DNA from: Stercorarius parasiticus
Lineage: Eukaryota; Chordata; Aves; Charadriiformes; Stercorariidae
Direction: 5' to 3'
Length of the DNA stretch: 64,000 nucleotides
Assembly: GCA_013396915.1 (NCBI GenBank)
Contig: VWZL01002043.1
Span: 871,813-935,812 of the forward strand
Below the pieces are notes generated by a model. The model was not told where the DNA came from. It worked only from the letters and a program-made list of their open reading frames with translations, and did not search any database. This document shows, one piece after another, positions 1 to 39,270 of this stretch. The position numbers and the translations under genes are program-made. Numbering within the stretch: the stretch's first letter is position 1; every line of letters begins with the position of its first letter.

Positions 1-28904
<28,904 letters not shown>

Positions 28905-29422
28905 NNNNNNNNNNNNNNNNNNNNNNNNNNNNNNNNNNNNNNNNNNNNNNNNNNNNNNNNNNNNNNNNNNNNNNNNNNNNNNNNNNNNNNNNNNNNNNNN
29001 NNNNNNNNNNNNNNNNNNNNNNNNNNNNNNNNNNNNNNNNNNNNNNNNNNNNNNNNNNNNNNNNNNNNNNNNNNNNNNNNNNNNNNNNNNNNNNNNNNNN
29101 NNNNNNNNNNNNNNNNNNNNNNNNNNNNNNNNNNNNNNNNNNNNNNNNNNNNNNNNNNNNNNNNNNNNNNNNNNNNNNNNNNNNNNNNNNNNNNNNNNNN
29201 NNNNNNNNNNNNNNNNNNNNNNNNNNNNNNNNNNNNNNNNNNNNNNNNNNNNNNNNNNNNNNNNNNNNNNNNNNNNNNNNNNNNNNNNNNNNNNNNNNNN
29301 NNNNNNNNNNNNNNNNNNNNNNNNNNNNNNNNNNNNNNNNNNNNNNNNNNNNNNNNNNNNNNNNNNNNNNNNNNNNNNNNNNNNNNNNNNNNNNNNNNNN
29401 NNNNNNNNNNNNNNNNNNNNNN
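28905..29422. other. assembly gap, 518 Ns
   Basis: A run of N. It begins inside the poly-Glu coding tract of ITPRID2 and ends in GC-rich sequence. It probably contains the start codon and the 5' part of the first coding exon. The length may be an estimate. Confidence 0.99.
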
Positions 29423-29496
29423 GCCCGGCCGCCGCCCGGCGCGCACGGGGCTGGGGTCCGCCCGGCCGCTGCGCTGCCCGCCGGTACTCACTCACA

Positions 29497-29600
29497 TATC
29501 ACGCGGCGGGGAGGCGGCGGCGGCGGAGGCTGCGCCCGCCCGGGCTGCGGACGGCGGCGGCGGCGGCGGCGGCTGTGACTTCCTCATACCGCTGCGGGGA
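29497..29600 (-). other. ITPRID2: candidate 5' exon of ITPRID2 (mostly or wholly 5' UTR), upstream end uncertain
   Basis: On the minus strand, GC-rich sequence ends in GATAT|GTGAGTGAGT, a good donor, at 29497/29496. This fits a first exon upstream of the gap. An ATG at 29587-29585 opens MRKSQ, seven prolines, and then an Ala-rich stretch. That does not resemble the N-terminus of human KRAP, so I take the exon as untranslated or as an alternative N-terminus. The transcription start is not defined. Confidence 0.4.
29552..29572. repeat. (CGG)7 trinucleotide repeat
   Basis: Seven perfect CGG units lie in the CpG island, in the candidate 5' exon. A shorter CGG run is at about 29514-29526. Confidence 0.93.
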
Positions 29601-29614
29601 GAAAACTCGTCGGC

Positions 29615-29620
29615 CACGTG
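29615..29620. promoter_or_regulatory. E-box CACGTG
   Basis: The palindromic CACGTG lies in the context GGCCACGTGATG, about 120 bp upstream of the candidate first donor. This is a USF/TFE/MYC-type site. Function is inferred from position only. Confidence 0.45.
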
Positions 29621-29967
29621 ATGGCAGCGGGGCCGGCGGCAGTGCTCGCCTCCCGCCGCCCGCACCGCCCGGGCGGAGCCGCCTCGGGGCAGCGTCGCGG
29701 CGGGTCGGGGCTTCGGGGAGGGGGCGGCAGGGCTGGGGTCCCCCTTGCGGTACCCGCGCTGGGGGCGAGGCTGGGCCCGGCTGGGCTCCTTGGGTTCCTT
29801 GGCCTGGTCCCCGCCGGCCAGCCGTGGGCATGTAAGGGATGTTTCCAAACCAGAACGCGTGCCAGCGGGCAGAAGTGTATTTGTGATGTTTTTTCCTCCG
29901 GCAACTGGAGCGTTGGGAAGAGGGAAGGCACAAGAAGACAAGTAGCTTGGCTCGGCACATACAGCTA

Positions 29968-30200
29968 AAAGAGGGTAGATTTAGATTAGATATTAGGACA
30001 AAATTCTTTACTGTGAGGGGGGTGAGACACAGGCCCAGGTTGCCTAGAGAGGCTGTGGATGCCCCATCCCTGGAAGTGTTCGAGGCCGGGCTGGATGGGG
30101 CTCTGAGCAGCCTGGTCTAGTGGGAGGTGTCCCTGCCCAGGGGAGGGGGGCTGGAACTAGATGATCTTTAAGGTGCCTTCCAGCTCTAGCCATTCTGTGG
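29968..30200 (+). mobile_element. CR1 LINE 3' end fragment at the edge of the CpG island
   Basis: It begins with AGAGGGTAGATTTAGATTAG and continues through TTCTTTACTGTGAGG, GGTTGCCTAGAGAGGCTGTG and GATGATCTTTAAGGTGCCTT. Similarity fades near CATTCTGTGG. It is more diverged in its tail than the neighbouring copy. Confidence 0.94.
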
Positions 30201-30534
30201 ACTTTCTGTCTCGTTTTCAGGGGTATGAAATCAGATAAGCCTCTGCTTGGGCACAGGCAGACATCTGCAGGGACCCCAGCAGTACCAAACAAGGCCTGTT
30301 AAAGTATTAGATGCACTTGAAGCCTTTATCGTCTGCTTCAGGATGTACTCAAGCAACAAGAATCAACTGAAAACCCAGCAAAGGACAAGTTGCTGAGTCT
30401 GGGAAGGAGGTGTTACACAAAAGGCCGCTTTCACAGTCAGGGACAGAGAGCTGTTTCTCAACCACTGTCTCCTGCTTGCTCATTGAGATGCCCGCCAAGG
30501 TCTCTGCAGTCGGAGCCCTGTGCCGGGCACCCTG
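30201..30534. other. spacer between two CR1 copies
   Basis: About 330 bp of non-repeat sequence with no gene recognised. Confidence 0.6.
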
Positions 30535-31093
30535 CCTTGGCTCTGCCTGGGCTCTGGAGCAGGGAGGTGGTTCTGCCCCTCTATTCTGCTCTCATGAGAC
30601 CCCACCTGGAGTACATCGTCCAGATCTGTGGCCCCCAACAAAAGAAGGACATGGACCTGTTGGAGTGAGTCCAGAGGAGGGCCACATAGATGATCAGAGG
30701 GCTGGAGCACTTATCAGCCTGAAGAAGAGAAGGCTCCGGGGAGACCTTATAGCAGCCTTCCAGTACCTAAAGGGGGCATACAGGAAAGAGGGACTCTTTA
30801 TGAGGGACTGTAGTGATAGGATGAGGGGTAATGGTTTTAAACTGAAAGAGGGTAGACTTAGATTAGGTATCAGGAAGAAATTCTTTACTGTCAGGGTGGG
30901 GAGACACTGGCACAGGTTGCCCAGAGAGGCTGTGGATGCCCCATCCCTGGAAGTGTTCAAGGCCAGGCTGGACGGGGCTTTGAGCAACCTGGTCTAGTGG
31001 GAGGTGTCCCTGCCCACGGCAGGGGCGTTGAAACTGGATGATCTTTAAGGTCCCTTCCACCCCACACCATTCTATGATTCTATGATTCTACCT
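30535..31093 (+). mobile_element. CR1 LINE 3' part with tail
   Basis: It carries ORF2 C-terminal remnants: AGAAGGACATGGACCTGTTG, GAGAAGGCTCCGGGGAGACC, and residues [20 protein letters not shown] and [20 protein letters not shown]. It ends in TTCTATGATTCTATGATTCT. Compared with the CR1 pattern I know, about 35-40 bases (the region after GGCTGGAGCAC) are missing. The frame is broken in several places. Confidence 0.95.
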
Positions 31094-33225
31094 CACCTGG
31101 CAGTGGCCGTGGCTGGGCCAGCCCCTGTGGGTGTAATGGGCCAGCCCGTACCTGCCAGGGGGAGCAGGACCCCACCGCTTCCCTGCACGGGGTCAGGCTG
31201 CTGCCTCGACCGAACCCCACTCACCCGGCGAGCTCACCGCCAGCCATGCGCTTGCGAGAAACGAGCTTTTTAAAAAGGTCTTCTACAGCATCTTCAGGAA
31301 AAGATGCTGAATTACTAAGAATGAACAGCAAAAAGGACCAGAATCCTCTAGCAGTTTAGCTGGCGTTGGCAGGCAGGAGCATGCAATAATTTTTATTTAA
31401 AGGCACATCTGTCTCTGGAAGTGCCAGGTTAATGGTGCTCAATAAATACCCTTTAATTTTCCAGCTTTGTAGTTAAAACGTATAAAGGAATTTCTGTGAC
31501 ATTTTTTCCCTACAAAAAAGTTTGACTTAATGAGAGCAACACATTTCCTCTTTTTCCTAACCTCTCCAGCCCATCCACTACTTTACATATATATAACCTT
31601 CCTAAGACTGATTTCTCCTCATCGCATGAGCCATTTTCCTAAACCCATTCTAATTTTCTGCATGCATTGTATTGAGATTAAAACAGAAGAGCAGTAGCAC
31701 AGAGAAAGTGCATTTGTATTTAATTTGTCCCTGAAAGTGTTCACTGCCATACATGTTGTGGATTGTATTTTTAAATGTTGGTATTTTGGGCAAAAAAAAG
31801 CAAACTACACTTGAATCTTTCTTGTTGGTCCTCAAAACAGTCAATGTTTTCTCAGCATGGCATGTTTCATATGCTATGTGTTTTTGCATGAGCTAATACA
31901 GAGCGCGTCCTGAGTCGTGGGTGTCCGAGGGGTGAGTCAGCGGGTCGGCACGTGTGCGGCACCCCTGGCACCTCCACCATGGCGTGCTGGGGCTCAGCCT
32001 TCGGCTGAAGTTCCTTGCAGGTATATTTACAGTACTGGAATCTCAAAATCGGATGTTTCTGGGTTTGTCGGCAAGACCCTAGCACAGCATTACTTTGACA
32101 TAATGGCCAATGTTTCTATTCTGTGCGTATATATAGTTAGATGTATCTATTCAAACTGACTCTGTGAGGTTAAGCCGGCTGGCTGAGAGCTGCTGGAGAG
32201 GCCTGGGGTGGGAGGGAGGACCGACCGGGAGAAGTTTAACCCCTGCCATTGTTTTGCTGCCTTGGAGGGAACACAATAGCTTCTGGGAAGTAACAGTTTC
32301 CCTGGCACAGCTGATGGTGAACAGTTGCAAGCTAAAAGCAGCTACTGTCTGCCAGTGCCAATACGTCCTTAAGGAGTTCTTAATCCACAAATTACTGACA
32401 TTATTGTCTATAATTGCTTGTCTGTTGTGACAACACTTACTCAGGGAATGTTTGAAATGTAAACAGCAGCCAGTAGCTTTTTGCAATGAAGTCCTGCCCT
32501 GTACAGCACTGGACTCTCACTTGCACCTTTATACCATCCCAGAAAGTTCACTTTGATTCTATATGAATACAGATTGCACACTCGGTAGAATTAATTCCAC
32601 TGAGTAGAATATTAAGTGGAACTTTTTTTCTAAGGAGAATATCTGACTTGATAGTTCTTCTAATACTTGTAACCAAAAAGTGGGTTTGTTCTGTAATAAA
32701 AGCTTCTCTTGCTTCACAATAGAATTTGTTAGTCATACTCAAAAGAAATAAATCCTGTCATCTTGTCATTTAAATAGGAGCGACTTCTTTTTTTCCCAAA
32801 TTATTTTTGAAACTATCCAAATAAAAAAAAATGCACAGGCAGTAATTAGATAAGGGAGAAATTGTGATTTACACAACACTATAAATTCCTAAAGGAAGAT
32901 TTATAACCGCAGTACCATTAACAGTACTACCAGGCATCGCAGTAAAAAACATGCACACATTTTAAGAATAATAATAAAATAACTCTCACATTTGCCATCT
33001 GGGTGTTGGCCTTGGATATATAAATGTGCATATAAATACACACATACACACAGAGGTACAATTTAGCCCAAGGAATGCCACTAAGTCACAGTCTTTTTGT
33101 TCTTAAAAGAGCAAAAACCTTTGAAGAGGACTTAATTCAATTTTTTGCCTGCAGAGGATTCTTTCAGATACAGGATTATCTAGAAAAAAAAACGTTCCTA
33201 CATAATTCAAAAAGACGTAAATGAG

Positions 33226-33747
33226 GTGTTGCCACCAATTCCCTTGGGGAGTCGTTCCCATGTCCGAGTGCAGTGTGAGCAGTTCTTTCCTGCTGTACTG
33301 GGGCTTCCCCGTGCTTCTGAGCAGATTGTTTCTCTGTTAGATCTGTACGTCAAGAGATCCTTCACTGTTCAGGAAGGATTACACAATTTACGTATATCCC
33401 TCCATATAGTATGGAGGGATAGGGATAAGCCTCTGGAAACCAAAGAAATATTTACAGGCTGGGCCCTTGGTAGCATGGTCAGAGCCTGTATGTCTTCCTC
33501 TGCTGCATCCCCAGGAACTACGGACATCCAGTGCTGGAGGAAGATGGGAGCAAACAGCATCCAGAGGTGCTGGTGTGGTCTTGGCTGGCCAGATTTGGAA
33601 GCTGTTTCCTCTGTTTTGCAGCTCAGCAGAAGCCTAAGCCCACCCCACCAGGACAACCACCTGCAGCAGGACAACATGCTGTCAACCCAAAACCCCATTG
33701 TACAGATCTCGCCACGGAGAGGACACTATGACTGCACGAGCAGATAA
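33226..33747 (+). other. anonymous 173-codon open reading frame
   Basis: This is an ATG-to-stop frame in a locally less AT-rich segment. The product starts MLPPIPLGSRSH and ends RGHYDCTSR. I recognise no domain, signal peptide or membrane segment. It overlaps a perfect hairpin. It may be chance or a decayed retrocopy. Confidence 0.2.
33395..33421. repeat. perfect 12-bp inverted repeat, 3-nt loop
   Basis: TATCCCTCCATA, loop TAG, then TATGGAGGGATA. All 12 pairs match. Confidence 0.95.
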
Positions 33748-36700
33748 CACATACAGAAGCTCATAGATAAGGTAATTAGGAATAGGTTTATGCCCCAAAA
33801 TAAATTTTTAAAACCCCAAAACCAAACAAAACTCTCTATGTGCCTAGTGCCTTCTTTTGCCAGAAGAAATGGAAGTGATTTTGAAGGCTGTAGCACTTAA
33901 AGAAGTGGTGCAATGACAAAAGCGTTCTGTTGGACTTCACTTGCTGGTGAGAACCGGTTCTTAACAAGGGGAGAAACTGCACGCTGCTGCCTAATGTAGG
34001 TCTGATCCTGGGACAGGCAGCTCCGAGTCAGCGACAGTTCGTGACCACAATTGGATTTCCATGTTGTTGGCTTTTTCCAGACAGAAGAGAGGAGGAGCTA
34101 ACAAATAGCTCACCTTAGCAAGCATTTAACAAAAAATAGTCTTACGTGGCTACAAAACTATGATAAATACAGTGCAGTTATTTGCTTTGGCAGGGTCTGT
34201 GTTTAAGAGCAGGAGAATGCGTGAGGAAACACACAACCTAGTGTCATGTACATCTTTAAAGTTTCCACAGCTCCGTTTTAGTAAATGCACTTTGTTAAAT
34301 TAAGCAATTTTTTTCTGAGCCAAGACTATTTAAAAAAAAAAAAAAGTCTACTGAGGCCTCTGTTATACTATAAACGAAAAAGACAACCTGGCCAGACACG
34401 GGTAGTATCGATTGCATGTCAAAGGGAAAGGGCCTGCCACTGCCTTTTCTGATATTTTAGTTCAGATTGCACACTGCAGGGATGGGCGGTTTGGTGTCCT
34501 GACTTCTCCACAACACATCCTGCATCTGCAAACGAAAGGAAAAGGCTGGAGGTGAGTCTTTGCAGCCCTCCTCCGAGGCGATGGTGGTTGGGAAGGTGCT
34601 GCTGGCTCTTCTTCAGGTTGATTGGCAACTTCCCACCTTCTCCCAGTGTATCTCACCTCCCTGGTCCTTCTGTTCTGGTGATGGCAGGAGATGAACCAGC
34701 ACCTCTTTCCCCCACACAGCATCTGTAGGCCTTTTCTCTCTACCAGTGGAAATGCTTCATTTTATATATTTTTTTTCTTTTTTTGTTTGTCTCGTACGCC
34801 ACAGCCTATTGTTTTAGGCCTTTTGAGAACCTTGTCTCTCTCACAACACTGACACCAAGCAAGCCAAGAATATCTGCCATTTTAGGCGTTTGAGGATTCT
34901 CTTAACATACCTAAAAATGGAAACCTCACTTGTTTCGTATCATCACGGCTTACAGGAACCAAATTGAGTAACTGTAATACTATATTGATAAGGCAGAGTA
35001 TCTCCTTGTATGCTATGAAATACATATGCCATAAGATAATACATAATAAAAATGATTCCATGAAACAATAATTTTATGCATTTCATATTTTTTCTAAATT
35101 CTCATTTTTAAAATTACATATTTGAAGTGAAATGTTGCAAGTCAAAGGTAATCATATCTGGATTGTCATTCAAGTATCTTTCTCCGTAAAGAAGAAAATC
35201 ATATACTTGATTCCGAACTATCACTGTTACCAGGCAGATGTTCTCTCTCAAACATATGGAATAGAAAAGATGGAAAATAACCCGGCAGTTTTACTCTAAT
35301 AAATTCAAATGTTAGGACAGCCTCTATGGCCTTGCCAGTCATTTTGTTTATACGTGAGCGATATGCATGACGTTTCTATAAGGTAAGAAACAAATGCATT
35401 AAACTTCATGCAAAACTACATCTCTTTAGGCTCTTTTCAAACCAAATGTTGTCTGTTCTATAGGGTGAGTTGTATTTCTGGGACCTCTTGCAACAGGAGG
35501 AAGGAGGAAAAAACCCACTTCCGTCAGGGCGTTTACAAGAGCTATAGCATAGCAAGGGGAAGTTTCTAAAGGAAGAGCCGGATATCTGTACTGAAGTGGA
35601 TTACAGCTGCACCACCAAATCAGATGGAAGGAACTGAGGCCAAGTATACATAAATGTACGAAAACAAACACCACGGAGAAGAGGAGAGAGTAAAAGTGGC
35701 TTTAAATCTTCCAAGATGTAAATGCACTTCATGTCAGTGAATTATGTCAGTGGGTAGTTGTAATTTTTGAAGACAGTAGTATCTTTGCCAAGAGAGCAGG
35801 CTAAGGAAATAAATCCACAGATGCAGGAAATTAAGGTTGTGGTTCATTTTAATTTTAAAGCTGATTCTGTGAATTTTCTCATTCAGTGCTGTCTTTAATT
35901 TTAGTGACTGTGTTCTGAACACCAACCTTACAAGACTATGGCATTGGGACTGTGTCTGTTTATGCATCTGTATCCTATTCTACCCTATGCTACAGGATTC
36001 TGTGCTCTGCTTTTACAGTTGAAGAACTTTAAGACAGTAATTTCCTTTATAAATACCGTTCCTCCTCATGAGGTTTAAATGTTGTGGGTTCCAAGTGGCT
36101 GATAAAGGAAATACCCATGAAAAAGAGAGGAGAGAGATATTTACCTGCACTTAAGAGATCGTTCTTTATCTTATTCTTCACATTCAAAAGCACTCTACTA
36201 ATATTTTGAGTCCTGTTTCTGCTGTCACTGGGCTCGCTGATAAAACTGTGCATATTTATTCTACTTAGAATAATTAAGCTTTTTAACATGCATCGAGTAT
36301 GGAGTAGTTGTTACATTGGCCACTGTCAAACAGTGATCTGCAGGAAGACAAAACAAGGGAACCCAGCACATCCAGGTCTGACCAACGTACCATACATTTC
36401 CTTCCAAATCCATTTAGAAAACTCACTGGATGTATTTTTTGCAATGAATTAGTGAAATAAATGTTTAATCAGCTCCAGAATGAAGGCAGTCAAGTTTCCC
36501 ATGGATTTGGGTTTTGTGGTTGGATACTTTCATTTCCAGTAAGTCTTCCATCATTGGAACATTTGTAATGTGTCTCTCTTCTGTATATTGCCCGTTGTCT
36601 GATAATGAGCAATTTCGTGGTGCAGCCTTTGCCAGTCAACTGTCCAACTATCTGTTTCATGAAACATACTGAAAACTTAACATCATCGAGTCCTCTTCCC

Positions 36701-39068
36701 TCTCTAGAATTGGGCTGAAATTGGCCAATGAGTTCAGAAATTACGACAAGAAGAGGAGAGAAAAATAATCACTATAATCTCTATTTTCTTAGGAAATTAA
36801 GATTTTTTTAAAAAAAACAACATGGAATATGAGCTTGAGAATCATTCCTCATCACAAAATCCACACAAAAGCTGTGTGTGTGCGCAAGCCCAGAGGACAG
36901 GTCCCTTGCTTGTCATCTGGAACTAAACAGCTCAGTGTGCGTGACCAGCTAGTTACAAAAATGTGCTCTCAGATGTTTACCCAATGTGCCAATTCATTTA
37001 TGGACTTGACTCAGCTCTAAAATTAATGCATTTCCTTTCCTTGGTAAGTACAAGAAATTCCAGAGTGATAATACTATTGACTTTAAGGCGTTGACCAAGT
37101 TGTCCTATAGCTGTGACCGGTGGTAGGACAAAAAACATCGGGAGAAAATTCTAAATGGAAAATCATAAGAGTTCCCAAGCAAAACCACAGCTAAGATGGG
37201 CTAGACAGTCTTGGCGTGTTCACAGTATTTGCTATAAATCTCATTCACTCAGTGCTGAGACATCAGTTCAAACAATGCAGCTCAGAACGGCATCAGCATC
37301 AACCCGATCCTTGGCAGCAGGAGCATGGGGGTGGGTGGAAGAGCCTGCACAGAGGGAGAGGATCCAGGTGTTACAGCTCCTTCGAGCTAACACTTGGCCA
37401 ACAACAGGCTGTCAATTAAAGAATACTGCAGGAGGAAACAGAAGAAAATTTTATCTATGTTTAAAAAGTCAGTTTATAACCCCATTAAAATGAAGCTGGA
37501 CTAAAAGGAAGAAAATCATGGTTGGTTTTTTTTTTCCAGTATGCATAAAGTAACTACTTCTAAACTTAGGGATAGTCAAAGAACTGTGTAAAGGCCAGAC
37601 TTCCTGCATTGAAGCTGCTTAAAGACAAAAAGGCATATTTTATTTCATGAGCTCTTCCACACTGATCAATAAATTCTAAAGAAAGATTTATTTACACAGT
37701 TCAATAACTCCTTGATGAGTCACTATGCTATTTCAACCCTTTTCTGTAGACATTTAATGGTCAGATGGTATCATGCTAAAGAGGATTTCCCAGTCTAACA
37801 ACTCCATCTTGTCATATGTAATTTTAAATGTTTATAAATGGATACTCCGGTGTTTGGAGTACAGGATATTTCTCTAGCTGACTGGGCAGAAGCTGGTCTG
37901 ATCCAGTAGCAACCAACAGCCATTCCTGGCCTGCAATTCTTTGATCACTTATGTGAATTCATTTGATGTGGTCAACAGAAGTAGCTCCCACCGGGCAGAA
38001 GGCCAAGTCGCAAAAGCGTCATATTTTGTACTAATCGAGTCCCTTATTGCTGTCTGCGGTCCAGGCTGGCAAACCCTTTGTGCACAGAATTCTCATTAAC
38101 TTTAAACTTAGCTCCTTAAAGAGCGTAGCAAGGACTGGTAGTGGTAAACATGATGCCAAAAATAAATGGGAACAGAACCTGCACTGCCCAGATAAATTAT
38201 TCCATTACATGGAAGTTCAAGCCTTCTGGTGCTAAATTTTCAGAGGGCTTTATCTGCTCAGCCCCCTCTAGATGCTAAATTAATACTGCCTTTGGGAGCA
38301 TTAATTAATTCAAACTCACGTGGTTCCAAGCCCTGAACTCCGCCAGCAATTTTTCCTATCCATTTAATAGATTAAAATATTAACTGGACGTCCAAGTTGC
38401 AGTGTCCAAAAAAATAAACTCATCTCTTCAAAATTAGCTGTCAATGAGAGGAAAACTTTCCTTCTTTGCTGTACACTGGGAAGAGTCACTGTCTGCATGT
38501 TCTCTACGAGGCTGATTAAATGCCCGGAGCTTGCTCTTTCCACAGTTCCCATTTCCCACTTCCCTGCAGTCAGCCAGCACCCTCGTACCTACCCTAGTAC
38601 CTGTGCCTCTCTCCAAGTACACAGTACCAAGAACGGTTTGGTTACCACGGGTAGAAAATTGAGAGCAGATATGGAAGGGTGAGAAAAAACTGCCCTGCTA
38701 AAGATAAGGACTCTGCCTTTTGTTTAAATAAGTTTGGAGTTAGTGGAATTAGGGGAGGTAGTACAGAACACAACACCTAAAGTATAATAATGTGACATAC
38801 TTTTACCAAGGCTCCTATCATTGCTGTTAGAGGGGGATGCGCTGGACTGTGGTGGTGTGTTTGGTGCACGTCCCTCTTTTCAACAGGCTTCTGGCCTCAC
38901 CATGGGAAGGGATGGGTCAGTGTGCCTGGAATTGTGGCTTCCAGACAACAGCAAGAATTCAGCTCTCAGACACTGCTCGTATATCAGTTAGGCTTTACTA
39001 GCATTGGAAAACCTGAATTATGTTTAAAAAGTGTATTATAAATGTTTAAAATTATTTTGACCCTTCCA

Positions 39069-39150
39069 TAGGCTAGACTAGACTAGACTATTTCAGTTGG
39101 AAGGGACTTACAATGGTCCTCTAGTCCAACTGCCTGACCAATTCAGGGCT
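39069..39150 (-). mobile_element. diverged CR1 3' end with a TAGTC pentamer tail
   Basis: On the minus strand, GTTGGACTAGAGGACC and TAAGTCCCTTCCAACTGAAA match the last part of CR1. The tail is then TAGTCTAGTCTAGTCTAG (plus strand CTAGA units at 39073-39090) instead of the usual ATTCTATG-type repeat. Confidence 0.75.
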
Positions 39151-39194
39151 GACCAAAAGTTAAAGTTTCCAAAGGGTAGGAACTGCCCCCAAAG

Positions 39195-39270
39195 TGGTCA
39201 GAGGATGGTAAGAAAAGCTGGGAAGGGATGAGGGAGAACCCCTTCCTTTACCTACCATCCTCTGACACCA
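39195..39270. repeat. imperfect 76-nt hairpin
   Basis: Bases 39195-39198 and 39199-39210 pair with 39267-39270 and 39253-39264, giving 16 pairs with one 2-nt bulge. After an internal loop, 39221-39227 (GGAAGGG) pairs with 39240-39246 (CCCTTCC), leaving a 12-nt loop. Size and shape are like a microRNA precursor, but no known miRNA was recognised. Confidence 0.7.

Larger units (their letters stand above)
31094..39068. other. intergenic DNA, no gene recognised
   Basis: This is AT-rich single-copy sequence upstream of ITPRID2. It contains an anonymous open frame at 33226-33747, a 12-bp perfect hairpin at 33395-33421, an A run near 34330, and a TTAATTAATT plus CACGTG block near 38301-38322. I found no exon set that joins into a known protein. 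Confidence 0.7.

Noticed and set aside
30410..30997. 195-codon plus-strand open frame
   Set aside because: Its second half is CR1 ORF2 sequence ([30 protein letters not shown]), so it is a transposon remnant joined to chance sequence.
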